Positions 1-13,800 of a stretch of 64,000 nucleotides of DNA are shown in pieces. Position numbers and translations under genes: made by a program. The DNA is from Chrysaora quinquecirrha. Its lineage: Eukaryota > Cnidaria > Scyphozoa > Semaeostomeae > Pelagiidae. A model generated the notes under the pieces. It had not been told where the DNA came from, ran no database searches, and saw only the letters and a list, made by a program, of their open reading frames with translations. The DNA is taken from assembly GCA_014526335.1 (NCBI GenBank), contig JACTAT010000032.1:1107026-1171025 (forward strand). The letters are read 5' to 3'. Each line of letters begins with the position of its first letter. Position 1 is the stretch's first letter.

Positions 1-3000
1 TTGACCTGCATGGAAGATGCAAGCAGGCATTCATATCATAAGGCATCCGTGTGATTCTTAGTCGTAAGACTTGACCAACACTGAAGACGCAAGCAAACAT
101 TCACATCACAACGCGTCCTTGTTATTCTTAGTCGTAAGACTTGACCAACACAGAAGACGCAAGCAAGCATTTACATTGTAATCCATCCGTGTGATTCTTA
201 GTCGTAAGACTTGAGAAGCACAGAAGATGCAAGCAAGCATTCACGACACAATGCATCCGTGTGATTCTTAGTCGTAAGACTTGACCTGCACGGAAGACGA
301 AAGCAAGCATAATGCATCCGTGTGATTCTTAGTCATAAGACCTGACCAACACATAAGAAGCACGCAAGCATAATGCATTCGAGTGATTCTTAGTCGTAAG
401 ACTTGACCACACGGAAGACGCAAGCAGGCATTCACATCACAACGCATCCATGTGATTCATAGTCGTAAGACTTGACCTGCATTGAAGATGGAAGCAAGCA
501 TTCACATCGCAATCCACTCGTGTGATTCTTAGTGGTAAGACTTGAGCAGCATGGAAGACACAAGCAAGCATAATCCATCCAAGTGATTCTTAGTCAAAAG
601 ACTTTATCACACGGAAGACGCAAGCAGGCATTCATATCACAACGCATCCATAAGATTCCTAGTCGTAAGACTTGACCTGCACGGAAGATGCAAGCAAGCA
701 TTCACATCGCAATCCATCGGTGTGATTCTTAGTCATAAGACTTCAGCAGCATGGAAGAAGCAAGCAAGCATAATCGTCCGTTTGTTTCTTAGTCATAGGA
801 CATGACCACACAGAAGACGCAAGCAGGCATTCACATTGTAATCCACAATACATCCGAGTGATTCCTAGTCGTAAGACTTGACCTGCATGGAAGATGCAAG
901 CAAGCATTCACGACACAATGCATCCGTGTGATTCTTAGTCGTAAGACTTGACCTGCACGGAAGACGCAAGCAAGCATAATGCATCCGTGTGATTCTTAGT
1001 CATAAGACCTGACCCACACAGAAGAAGCACGCAAGCATAATGCATTCGAGTGATTCTTAGTCGTAAGACTTGACCACACGGAAAACGCAAGCAGGCATTC
1101 ACATCACAACGCATCCATGTGATTCCTAGTCGTAAGACTTGACCTGCATTGAAGATGGAAGCAAGCATTCACATCGCAATCCACCCGTGTGATTCTTAGT
1201 GGTAAGACTTGAGCAGCATGGAAGACACAAGCAAGCATAATCCATCCAAGTGATTCTTAGTCAAAAGACTTTATCACACAGAAGACGCAAGCAGGCATTC
1301 ATATCACAACGCATCCTTAAGATTCCTAGTCGTAAGACTTGACCTGCACGGAAGATGGAAGCAAGCATTCACATCGCAATCCACCCGTGTGATTCTTAGT
1401 TGTAAGACTTGAGCAGCATGGAAGACGCAAGCAAGCATAATGCATCGGTGTGATTCTTAGTCGTAAAACTTTACCTGCATGGAAGACGCAAGCAAGTATT
1501 CACATCGTAATCAATTTTTGTTATTCTTAGTCTTAAGACTTGACCCGCACGGAAGAGGCAAGCAGACATTCACATCACAACGCATCCATGTGATTCTTAG
1601 TCGTAAGACTTGACCAGCACGGAATGGGGAAGCAAGCATTCACATCACAACGCATCTGTGTGATTCTTGGTTGTAAGACTTGACCAGCACAGAAGACGCA
1701 AGCAAGCATAATGCATCCGATTGATTCTTAACTGTTTAAGACTTGACCAGCACGAAAGACGCAGGCAGGCATTCACATAACAACGCATTCATGTGATTCT
1801 TAGTCGTAAGACTTGACCAGCATGGAAGACCCAAGCAAGCATAATGCATTCAAGTGATTCTTAAGGGTAAGACTTGACCAGCAAGAAAGACGCAGGCAGG
1901 CATTCACATAACAACGCATCCATGTGATTCTTCGTCCCAAGACATGACCAGCACAGAAGATGCAAGCAGATATTCACATCACAATGCATCCATGTGATTC
2001 TTAGTCGTAAGACGTGACCAGTATGGAAGACGCAAGCAAGCATTCACATCACAACGCGTTCTTGTGATTCTTAGTAGTAAGACTTGACCTGCATGGAAGA
2101 TGCAAGCAAGCATTCACATCGTAATCCATCCGTGTGATTCTTAAACGTAAGGCTTGACCAGCACAGCAAATGCATGCAAGCATAATGCATCCAAGTGATT
2201 TTTAGTCCTAACACTTGACCGCACGGAAGAGGCAAGCAGGCATTACCATCATAATGCATCTGTGTGTTTCTTAGTCATAAGACTTGACCAAACGGAAGAC
2301 GCAAGCAGCCATTCACATCACAACGCATTCATGTGATTCTTAGTCGTAGCACTGACCAGCACGGAAGACGCAAGCAGACATTCACATCACGACGCATCCA
2401 TGTGATTCTTAGTCGTAAGACTTGACCTGCACGGAAGACGCAAGCAAGCATAATGCATCCGTGTGATTCTTAGTCATAAGACCTGACCGACACAGAAGAA
2501 GCAAGCAAGCATAAAGCATTCGAGTGATTCTTAGGCGTAAGACTTGAACGCGGAAGACGCAAGCAGGCATTCACATCACAACGCATCCATGTGATTCCTA
2601 GTCGTAAGACTTGACCAGCACGGAAGACGCAAGCAAGCTTTCACATCACAATGCGTCCTTGTGATTCTTCGTCGTAAGACTTGACCAGCACAGAAGACGC
2701 AAGCAAGCATAATGTATCCGAGTGATTCCAAGTCGTAAGACTTGACCTGCATGGAACATACAAGCAGGCATTCACATCATAAGGCATCCGTGTGATTCTT
2801 AATCGTAAGACTTGACCAACACTGAAGACGCAAGCAAGCATTCACATCACAACGCGTCCTTGTTATTCTTAGTCGTAAGACTTGACCAGCACAGAAGACG
2901 CAGGCAAGCATTCACATCATAATGCATCCGTGTGATTCTTAGTCGTAAGACTTGACCTGCACGGAAGACGCAAGCAAGCATAATGCATCCGTGTGATTCT

Positions 3001-3229
3001 TAGTCATAAGACCTGACCGACACAGAAGAAGCAAGCAAGCATAAAGCATTCGAGTGATTCTTAGGCGCAAGACTTGAACACGGAAGACGCAAGCAGGCAT
3101 TCACATCACAACGCATCCATGTGATTCCTAGTCGTAAGACTTGACCTGCATTGAAGATGGAAGCAAGCATTCACATCGCAATCCACCCGTGTGATTCTTA
3201 GTGGTAAGACTTGAGCAGCATGGAAGACA

Positions 3230-5425
3230 CAAGCAAGCATAATGCATCCAAGTGATTCTTAAATGTAAGACTTGACCAGCACGAAGGACGCAGGCAGGCA
3301 TTCACATAACAACGCATCCATGTGATTCTTTGTCCCAAGACATGACCAGCACAGAAGATGCAAGCAGATATTCACATCACAACGCATCCATGTGATTCTT
3401 AGTCGTAAGACTTGACAAGTATGGAAGAAGCAAGCAAGCATTCACATCACAACGCGTTCTTGTGATTCTTAGTCGTAAGACTTGACCTGGATGGAAGATG
3501 CAAGCAAGCATTCACATCGTAATCCATCCGTGTGATTCTTAAAAGTAAAGCTTGACCAGCACAGCAAATTCAAGCAAGCATAATGCATCCGAGTGATTTT
3601 TAGTCCTAAGACTTGACCCACAGAGAAGACGCAAGCAAGCATAATGCATCTGTGTATTTCGTAGTCATACGACTTGACCAAGCAGTAGACGCAAGCAGGC
3701 ATTCACATCACAACGCATCCATGTGATTCTTAGTCGTAAGACTTGACCCACACAGAAGACGCAAGCAAGCATAATGCATCTGTGTGTTTCTTAGTCATAA
3801 GACTTGACCAACACGGAAGACGCAAGCAGACATTCACATCACAACGCATCCATGTGATTCTTAGTCGTAAGACTTGACCAGCACGGAAGACGCAAGCAAG
3901 CTTTCACATCACAATGCGTCCTTGTGATTCTTCGTCGTAAGACTTGACCAGCACAGAAGACGCAAGCAAGCATAATGTATCCGAGTGCTTCTTAGTCTTA
4001 AGACTTGACCTGCATGAAAGATGCAAGCAAGCATTCACATCATAATGCATCCGTGTGATTCTTAGTCGTAAGACTTGACAAGTACAAAAGTATCAAGCAG
4101 GCATTCACATCATAATGCATCTGTGTGAATCTTAGCCGTAAGACTTGACCCGCACAGAAAACCCAAGCAGGCATTCACATCATAATGCATCCGTGTGAAT
4201 CTTAGTCGTATAACTTGACCAGCACGGAAGACGCAACAAGCATAATGCATCCAAGTGATTCTTAGTCATAAAAATTGACCAGCACGGAAGACGCAAGCAG
4301 GCATTACCATCATAATGCGTCCGTGTGATTCTTAGTCGTAAGACTTGACCCACACAGAAGACGCAAGCAAGCATAATGCATCCAAGTGATTCTTAGTCAA
4401 AAGACTTGATCACACGGAAAACGCAAGCAGGCATTCAAATCACAACGCATCCATGAGATTCCTAGTCGTAAGACTTGACCTGCTAGGAATATGCAAGCAA
4501 GCATTCACATCGCAATCCATCGGTGTGATTCTTAGTTATAAGACTTGAGCAGCATGGAAGACGCAAGCAAGCATAATACATCCGTTTGTTTCCTAGTCAT
4601 AAGAAATGACCACACGGAAGATACAAGCAGACATTCACATCACAACCCATCCATGCGATTCTTAGTCGTAAGAATTGACCAGCACAGAAGACGCAAGCAA
4701 GCGTAATGTATCCGGGGGATTCTTAGTCTTAAGACTTGACCTGCATGGAAGGCGCAGGCAAGTATTCCCATGGCAATCAATTTGTGTGATTCCTAGTCGT
4801 AAGACTTGACCACACAGAAGACGCAAGCAGGTATTCACATTGCAATCCACAATGCATCAGAGTGATTCTTTGTCGTAAGACTTGACCTGCATGGAAGATG
4901 CAAGCAGGCATTTACATCATAAGGCTTCCGTGTGATTCTTAGTCGTAAGACTTGACCAACACAGAAGACGCAAGCAAGCATTCACATCGTAATCCATCCG
5001 TGTGATTCTTTGTCGTAAGACTTGAGCAGCACAGAAGACGCAAGCAAGCATTCATATCACAATGCATCCGTGTGATTCTTAGTCATAAGACTTGACCTGC
5101 TCGGAAGACGCAAGCAAGCATAATGCATCCGTGTGATTCTTAGTCATAAGACCTGACCCACACAGAAGAAGCAAGCAAGCATAATGCATTCGAGTGATTT
5201 TTAGTCGTAAGACTTGACCACACGGAAGACGCAAGCAGGCATTCACATCACAACGCAACCATGTGATTCCTAGTCGTAAGACTTGAGCAGCATGGAAGAC
5301 GCAAGCAAGCATAACGCATCGGTGTGATTCTTAGTCGTAAAACTTTACCTGCAGGGAAGACGCAAGCAAGTATTCACATCGTAATCAATGTGTGTTATTC
5401 TTAGTCTTAAGACTTGACTGCACGG
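3230..5425. repeat. Higher-order satellite block, copy A1
   Basis: This run of monomers recurs almost exactly 2,542 bp downstream. Distinctive variant monomers, for example AAATGTAAGACTTGACCAGC near 3,270 and CTGCTAGGAATATGC near 4,480, fix the register. The match to the next copy fails just left of 3,230, where the monomer variants differ. It continues beyond 5,425 only in the third copy, at an offset of 3,810. Confidence 0.85.
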
Positions 5426-5771
5426 AAGAGGCATGCAGGCATTCACATCATAACACATCCATGTGATTCTAAGTCGTATAACTTGACCAGCACGAAAGAG
5501 GCAGACAGACATTCACATCACAACGCATCCAGGTTATTCCTAGTCGTAAGACTTGACCTGCATTGAAGAGGAAGCAAGCATTCACATTGCAATCTACCCG
5601 TGTGATTCTTAGTCGTAAGATTTGAGCAGCATGGAAGACACAAGCAAGCATAATGCATCGGTGTGATTCTTAGTCGTAAAACTTCACCTGCATGGAAGAC
5701 GCAAGCAAGTATTCACATAACAACGCATTCATGTGATTCTTAGTCGTAAGACTTGACCAGCACGGAAGACG

Positions 5772-7967
5772 CAAGCAAGCATAATGCATCCAAGTGATTC
5801 TTAAATGTAAGACTTGACCAGCACGAAGGACGCAGGCAGGCATTCACATAACAACGCATCCATGTGATTCTTTGTCCCAAGACATGACCAGCACAGAAGA
5901 TGCAAGCAGATATTCACATCACAACGCATCCATGTGATTCTTAGTCGTAAGACTTGACAAGTATGGAAGAAGCAAGCAAGCATTCACATCACAACGCGTT
6001 CTTGTGATTCTTAGTCGTAAGACTTGACCTGGATGGAAGATGCAAGCAAGCATTCACATCGTAATCCATCCGTGTGATTCTTAAACGTAAAGCTTGACCA
6101 GCACAGCAAATTAAAGCAAGCATAATGCATCCGAGTGATTTTTAGTCCTAAGACTTGACCCACAGAGAAGACGCAAGCAAGCATAATGCATCTGTGTATT
6201 TCTTAGTCATACGACTTGACCAAGCAGTAGACGCAAGCAGGCATTCACATCACAACGCATCCATGTGATTCTTAGTCGTAAGACTTGACCCACACAGAAG
6301 ACGCAAGCAAGCATAATGCATCTGTGTGTTTCTTAGTCATAAGACTTGACCAACACGGAAGACGCAAGCAGACATTCACATCACAACGCATCCATGTGAT
6401 TCTTAGTCGTAAGACTTGACCAGCACGGAAGACGCAAGCAAGCTTTCACATCACAATGCGTCCTTGTGATTCTTCGTCGTAAGACTTGACCAGCACAGAA
6501 GACGCAAGCAAGCATAATGTATCCGAGTGCTTCTTAGTCTTAAGACTTGACCTGCATGAAAGATGCAAGCAAGCATTCACATCATAATGCATCCGTGTGA
6601 TTCTTAGTCGTAAGACTTGACAAGTACAAAAGTATCAAGCAGGCATTCACATCATAATGCATCTGTGTGAATCTTAGCCGTAAGACTTGACCCGCACAGA
6701 AAACCCAAGCAGGCATTCACATCATAATGCATCCGTGTGAATCTTAGTCGTATAACTTGACCAGCACGGAAGACGCAACAAGCATAATGCATCCAAGTTA
6801 TTCTTAGTCATAGAAATTGACCAGCACGGAAGACGCAAGCAGGCATTACCATCATAATGCGTCCGTGTGATTCTTAGTCGTAAGACTTGGCCCACACAGA
6901 AGACGCAAGCAAGCATAATGCATCCAAGTGATTCTTAGTCAAAAGACTTGATCACACGGAAAACGCAAGCAGGCATTCAAATCACAACGCATCCATGAGA
7001 TTCCTAGTCGTAAGACTTGACCTGCTAGGAATATGCAAGCAAGCATTCACATCGCAATCCATCGGTGTGATTCTTAGTTATAAGACTTGAGCAGCATGGA
7101 AGACGCAAGCAAGCATAATACATCCGTTTGTTTCTTAGTCATAAGAAATGACCACATGGAAGATACAAGCAGACATTCACATCACAACCCATCCATGCGA
7201 TTCTTAGTCGTAAGAATTGACCAGCACAGAAGACGCAAGCAAGCGTAATGTATCCGGGGGATTCTTAGTCTTAAGACTTGACCTGCATGGAAGGCGCAGG
7301 CAAGTATTCCCATGGCAATCAATTTGTGTGATTCCTAGTCGTAAGACTTGACCACACAGAAGACGCAAGCAGGTATTCACATTGCAATCCACAATGCATC
7401 AGAGTGATTCTTTGTCGTAAGACTTGACCTGCATGGAAGATGCAAGCAGGCATTTACATCATAAGGCTTCCGTGTGATTCTTAGTCGTAAGACTTGACCA
7501 ACACAGAAGACGCAAGCAAGCATTCACATCGTAATCCATCCGTGTGATTCTTTGTCGTAAGACTTGAGCAGCACAGAAGACGCAAGCAAGCATTCATATC
7601 ACAATGCATCCGTGTGATTCTTAGTCATAAGACTTGACCTGCTCGGAAGACGCAAGCAAGCATAATGCATCCGTGTGATTCTTAGTCATAAGACCTGACC
7701 CACACAGAAGAAGCAAGCAAGCATAATGCATTCGAGTGATTTTTAGTCGTAAGACTTGACCACACGGAAGACGCAAGCAGGCATTCACATCACAACGCAA
7801 CCATGTGATTCCTAGTCGTAAGACTTGAGCAGCATGGAAGACGCAAGCAAGCATAACGCATCGGTGTGATTCTTAGTCGTAAAACTTTACCTGCAGGGAA
7901 GACGCAAGCAAGTATTCACATCGTAATCAATGTGTGTTATTCTTAGTCTTAAGACTTGACTGCACGG
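5772..7967. repeat. Higher-order satellite block, copy A2
   Basis: This is the second copy of the block at 3,230-5,425, offset 2,542 bp. It keeps the same order of variant monomers with a few substitutions, such as AGTTATTC for AGTGATTC near 6,800. Its right edge is a clean junction: after CTTGACTGCACGGAA near 7,967 the sequence jumps back to the monomer found near 6,700. Confidence 0.85.
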
Positions 7968-9235
7968 AAAACCCAAGCAGGCATTCACATCATAATGCAT
8001 CCGTGTGAATCTTAGTCGTATAACTTGACCAGCACGGAAGACGCAACAAGCATAATGCATCCAAGTGATTCTTAGTCATAGAAATTGACCAGCACGGAAG
8101 ACGCAAGCAGGCATTACCATCATAATGCGTCCGTGTGATTCTTAGTCGTAAGACTTGACCCACACAGAAGACGCAAGCAAGCATAATGCATCCAAGAGAT
8201 TCTTAGTCAAAAGACTTGATCACACGGAAAACGCAAGCAGGCATTCAAATCACAACGCATCCATGAGATTCCTAGTCGTAAGACTTGACCTGCTAGGAAT
8301 ATGCAAGCAAGCATTCACATCGCAATCCATCGGTGTGATTCTTAGTTATAAGACTTGAGCAGCATGGAAGACGCAAGCAAGCATAATACATCCGTTTGTT
8401 TCTTAGTCATAAGAAATGACCACACGGAAGATACAAGCAGACATTCACATCACAACCCATCCATGCGATTCTTAGTCGTAAGAATTGACCAGCACAGAAG
8501 ACGCAAGCAAGCGTAATGTATCCGGGGGATTCTTAGTCTTAAGACTTGACCTGCATGGAAGGCGCAGGCAAGTATTCCCATGGCAATCAATTTGTGTGAT
8601 TCCTAGTCGTAAGACTTGACCACACAGAAGACGCAAGCAGGTATTCACATTGCAATCCACAATGCATCAGAGTGATTCTTTGTCGTAAGACTTGACCTGC
8701 ATGGAAGATGCAAGCAGGCATTTACATCATAAGGCTTCCGTGTGATTCTTAGTCGTAAGACTTGACCAACACAGAAGACGCAAGCAAGCATTCACATCGT
8801 AATCCATCCGTGTGATTCTTTGTCGTAAGACTTGAGCAGCACAGAAGACGCAAGCAAGCATTCATATCACAATGCATCCGTGTGATTCTTAGTCATAAGA
8901 CTTGACCTGCTCGGAAGACGCAAGCAAGCATAATGCATCCGTGTGATTCTTAGTCATAAGACCTGACCCACACAGAAGAAGCAAGCAAGCATAATGCATT
9001 CGAGTGATTTTTAGTCGTAAGACTTGACCACACGGAAGACGCAAGCAGGCATTCACATCACAACGCAACCATGTGATTCCTAGTCGTAAGACTTGAGCAG
9101 CATGGAAGACGCAAGCAAGCATAACGCATCGGTGTGATTCTTAGTCGTAAAACTTTACCTGCAGGGAAGACGCAAGCAAGTATTCACATCGTAATCAATG
9201 TGTGTTATTCTTAGTCTTAAGACTTGACTGCACGG
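7968..9235. repeat. Higher-order satellite block, copy A3 (1,268-bp partial)
   Basis: This repeats 6,700-7,967 at an offset of 1,268 bp. It then carries on at 9,236 into the sequence that follows copy A1 at 5,426, so the 1,268-bp segment was duplicated inside the larger 2,542-bp repeat. A further, more diverged copy of 8,382-9,470 lies at about 9,763-10,850 (offset 1,380-1,381). Confidence 0.82.
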
Positions 9236-9762
9236 AAGAGGCATGCAGGCATTCACATCATAACACATCCATGTGATTCTAAGTCGTATAACTTGACCAG
9301 CACGAAAGAGGCAGGCAGACATTCACATCACAACGCATCCAGGTGATTCCTAGTCGTAAGACTTGACCTGCATTGAAGAGGAAGCAAGCATTCACATTGC
9401 AATCTACCCGTGTGATTCTTAGTCGTAAGATTTGAGCAGCATGGAAGACGCAAGCAAGCATAATGCATCCGTGTGATTCTTAGTCGTAAGACTTGACCCA
9501 CACAGAAGACGCAAGCAAGCATAATGCATCCGTGTGATTCTTAGTCGTAAGACTTGACCGCACGTAAGACGCAAGCAGGCATTCGCATCGCAACGCATCC
9601 ATGTGATTCTTAGTCATAAGCTTTGACCAGCACGGAAGACGCAAGCAAGCATAATGCATCCGAGTGATTCTTAGTCTTAAGACTTGACCTGCACGGAAGA
9701 CGCAAGCAAGCATTCACATCATAATGCATCCGTGTGATTCTTAGTCGTAAGACTTGACAAGC

Positions 9763-10850
9763 AAGCATAATACATCCGTTTGTTTCTTAGTCATAAGAAA
9801 TGACCACACGGAAGATACAAGCAGACATTCACATCACAACCCATCCATGCGATTCTTAGTCGTAAGAATTGACCAGCACAGAAGAAGCAAGCAAGCGTAA
9901 TGTATCCGGGGATTCTTAGTCTTAAGACTTGACCTGCATGGAAGGCGCAGGCAAGTATTCCCATGGCAATCAATTTGTGTGATTCTAGTCGTAAGACTTG
10001 ACCACACAGAAGACGCAAGCAGGTATTCACATTGCAATCCACAATGCATCAGAGTGATTCTTTGTCGTAAGACTTGACCTGCATGGAAGATGCAAGCAGG
10101 CATTTACATCATAAGGCTTCCGTGTGATTCTTAGTCGTAAGACTTGACCAACACAGAAGACGCAAGCAAGCATTCACATCGTAATCCATCCGTGTGATTC
10201 TTTGTCGTAAGACTTGAGCAGCACAGAAGACGCAAGCAAGCATTCATATCACAATGCATCCGTGTGATTCTTAGTCATAAGACTTGACCTGCTCGGAAGA
10301 CGCAAGCAAGCATAATGCATCCGTGTGATTCTTAGTCATAAGACCTGACCCACACAGAAGAAGCAAGCAAGCATAATGCATTCAGTGATTTTTAGTCGTA
10401 AGACTTGACCACACGGAAGACGCAAGCAGGCATTCACATCACAACGCATCCATGTGATTCTTAGTCGTAAGACTTGAGCAGCATGGAAGACGCAAGCAAG
10501 CATAACGCATCGGTGTGATTCTTAGTCGTAAAACTTTACCTGCAGGGAAGACGCAAGCAAGTATTCACATCGTAATCAATGTGTGTTATTCTTAGTCTTA
10601 AGACTTGACTGCACGGAAGAGGCATGCAGGCATTCACATCATAACACATCCATGTGATTCTAAGTCGTATAACTTGACCAGCACGAAAGAGGCAGGCAGA
10701 CATTCACATCACAACGCATCCAGGTGATTCCTAGTCGTAAGACTTGACCTGCATTGAAGAGGAAGCAAGCATTCACATTGCAATCTACCCGTGTGATTCT
10801 TAGTCGTAAGATTTGAGCAGCATGGAAGACGCAAGCAAGCATAATGCATC
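9763..10850. repeat. Higher-order satellite block, copy A4
   Basis: The order of variant monomers from 8,382 to about 9,470 recurs here at an offset of 1,380-1,381 bp, starting at the monomer with AATACATCCGTTTGTTTCTT. One-base length changes such as CCGGGGATT for CCGGGGGATT near 9,908 and GATTCTAG for GATTCCTAG near 9,983 separate the copies. After 10,850 the match ends and the 7.82-kb duplication begins at 10,951. Confidence 0.75.
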
Positions 10851-13800
10851 CGTGTGATTCTTAGTCGTAAGACTTGAAAAGCACAGAAGATGCAAACAAG
10901 CATAATGCATCTGTGTGATTCTTAGTCATCAGCTTTGACCCACACAGAAGACGCAAGCAAGCATAATGCATCCGTGTGATTCTTAGTCGTAAGACTTGAC
11001 CGCACGTAAGACGCAAGCAGGCATTCGCATCGCAACGCATCCATGTGATTCTTAGTCATAAAACATGACCAGCACGGAAGACGCAAGCAAGCATAATGTA
11101 TCCGAGTGATTCTTAGTCTTAAGACTTGACCTGCATGGAAGTTGCAAGGAAGCATTCACATCATAATGCATCCGAGTGATTCTTAGTCGTAAGACTAGAC
11201 AAGTACAAAAGTATCAAGCAGGCATTCACATCATAATGCATCTGTGTGAATCTTAGTCGTAAGACTTGACCCGCACAGAAAACCCAAGCAGGCATTCACA
11301 TCATAATGCATCCGTGTGAATCTTAGTCGTACAACTTGACCAGCAAGGAATACGCAACAAGCATAATGCAAACAAGTGATTCTTAGTCATAAGAATTGAC
11401 AAGCACCGAAGACGCAAGCAGGCATTACCATCATAATGCGTCCGTGTGATTCTTAGTCGTAAGAGTTGACCCACACAGAAGACGCAAGAAAGCATAATGC
11501 ATCCAAGTGATTCTTAGTCAAAAGACTTGATCACACGCAAAACGCAAGCAGGCATTCAAATCACAACGCATCCATGAGATTCCTAGTCGTAAGACTTGAC
11601 CTGCACGGAAGATCCAAGCAAGCATTCACATCGCAATCCATCGGTGTGATTCTTAGTTATAAGACTTGAGCAGCATGGAAGACGCAAGCAAGCATAATAC
11701 ATCCGTTTGTTTCTTAGTCATAACAAATGACCACACGGAAGACGCAAGCAGGCATTCACATCACAACGCACCCATGTGATTCTTAGTCGTAACACTGACC
11801 AGCACGGAAGATGCAAGCAGACATTCACATCACAACCCATCCATGTGATTCTTAGTCGTAAGAATTGACCAGCACAGAAGACGCAAGCACGCGTAATGTA
11901 TCCGGGGGATTCTTAGTCTTAAGACTTGACCTGCATGGAAGGCGCAGGCAAGTATTCCCATGGCAATCAATTTGTGTGATTCTAGTCGTAAGACTTGACC
12001 ACACAGAAGACGCAAGCGGGTATTCACATTGCAATCCACAATGCATCCGAGTGATTCTTAGTTGTAAGACTTGACCTGCATGGAAGATGCAAGCAGGCAT
12101 TCACATCATAAGGCATCCGTGTGATTCTTAGTCGTAAGACTTGACCAACACAGAAGACGCAAGCAAGCATTCACATCACAATGCATCCGTGTGATTCTTA
12201 GTCATAAGACTTGACCTGCACGGAAGACGCAAGCAAGCATAATGCATCCGTGTGATTCTTAGTCATAAGACCTGACCCAAACAGAAGAAGCAAGCAAGCA
12301 TAATGCATTCGAGTGATTTTAGTCATAAGACTTCACCACACGGAAGACGCAAGCAGGCATTCACATCACAACGCAAGCATGTGATTCCTAGTCGTAAGAC
12401 TTGAGCAGCATGGAAGACGCAAGCAAGCATAACGCATCGGTGTGATTCTTAGTCGTAAAACTTTACCTGCAGGGAAGACGCAAGCAAGTATTCACATCGT
12501 AATCAATGTGTGTTATTCTTAGTCTTAAGACTTGACCGCACGGAAGACGCAAGCAGACATTCACATCACAACATCTCCTTGTGATTCTAAGTCGTATAAC
12601 TTGACCAGCACGGAAGAGGCAAGCAGACATTCACATCACAACGCATCCATGTGATTCTTAGTCGTAAGACTTGACCAGAACGGAATGGGGAAGCAAGCAT
12701 TCACATCACAACGCATCTGTGTGATTCTTGGTTGTAAGACTTGACCAGCACAGAAGACACAAGCAAACATAATAAATCTGTGGGATTTTTAGTCATAAGA
12801 CTTGACCTGCATGGAAGATGCAAGAAGGCATTCATATCGTATTCCATCCGTGTGATTCTTAGTCGTAAGACCTGAGCAGCATGGAAGACGCAAGCAAGCA
12901 AAATGCATCGGTGTGATTCTTAGTCATAAGACATGACCAGCACGGAACGCGCATGCAAGCATAATGCATCCGAGTGATTCTTAGTGGCAAGACTTGACCA
13001 GCACGGAAGACACAAGCAGGCATTGAGATCGCAACGCATCAATGTTATTCTTAGTTGCAAGTCTTGACAAGCACTGAGGACGCAAGCAAGCATTCACATC
13101 ATAATGCATCCGTGTGATTCTTAGTCGTAAGACTTGACCAACACTGAAGACGCAAGCAAGCATTCACATCACAACGCGTCCTTGTTATTCTTAGTTGTAA
13201 GACTTGACCAGCACAAAAGACGCAACAAAACATTCACATCGTAATCCATCCGTGTGATTCTTAGTCGTAATACTTGAGCAGCACAGAAGACGCGAGCAAG
13301 CATTCACATCAAAATGCATCCGTGTGATTCTAAGTCGTACGACTTGACCTGCACGGAAGACGCAAGCAAGCATAATGCATCCGTGTGATTCTTAGTCATA
13401 AGACCTGACCAGCACGGAAGACGCAAGCAGGCATTACCATCATAATGCATCCGTGTGATTCTTAGTTGTAAAACCTAGTCGTAAGACTTGACCTGCATGG
13501 AAGATGCAAGCAAGCATTCACATTGTAATCCATCCGTGTGGTTCTTAGTCGTAATACTTGGGCAGCATGGAAGACGAAAGCAAGCATAATGCATCCGTGT
13601 GTTTCTTAGTCATAAGACTTGACCAACACAGAAGAAGCAAGCAAGCATAATGCATTTGAGTGATTCTTAGTCGTAAGATTTGACCACACGGAAGACCCAA
13701 GCAGGCATTAACATCACAACGCATCCATGTGATTCCTAGTCGTAAGACTTGACCTGCATTGAAGAGGAAGCAAGCATTCACATAGCGATCCACCCGTGTG

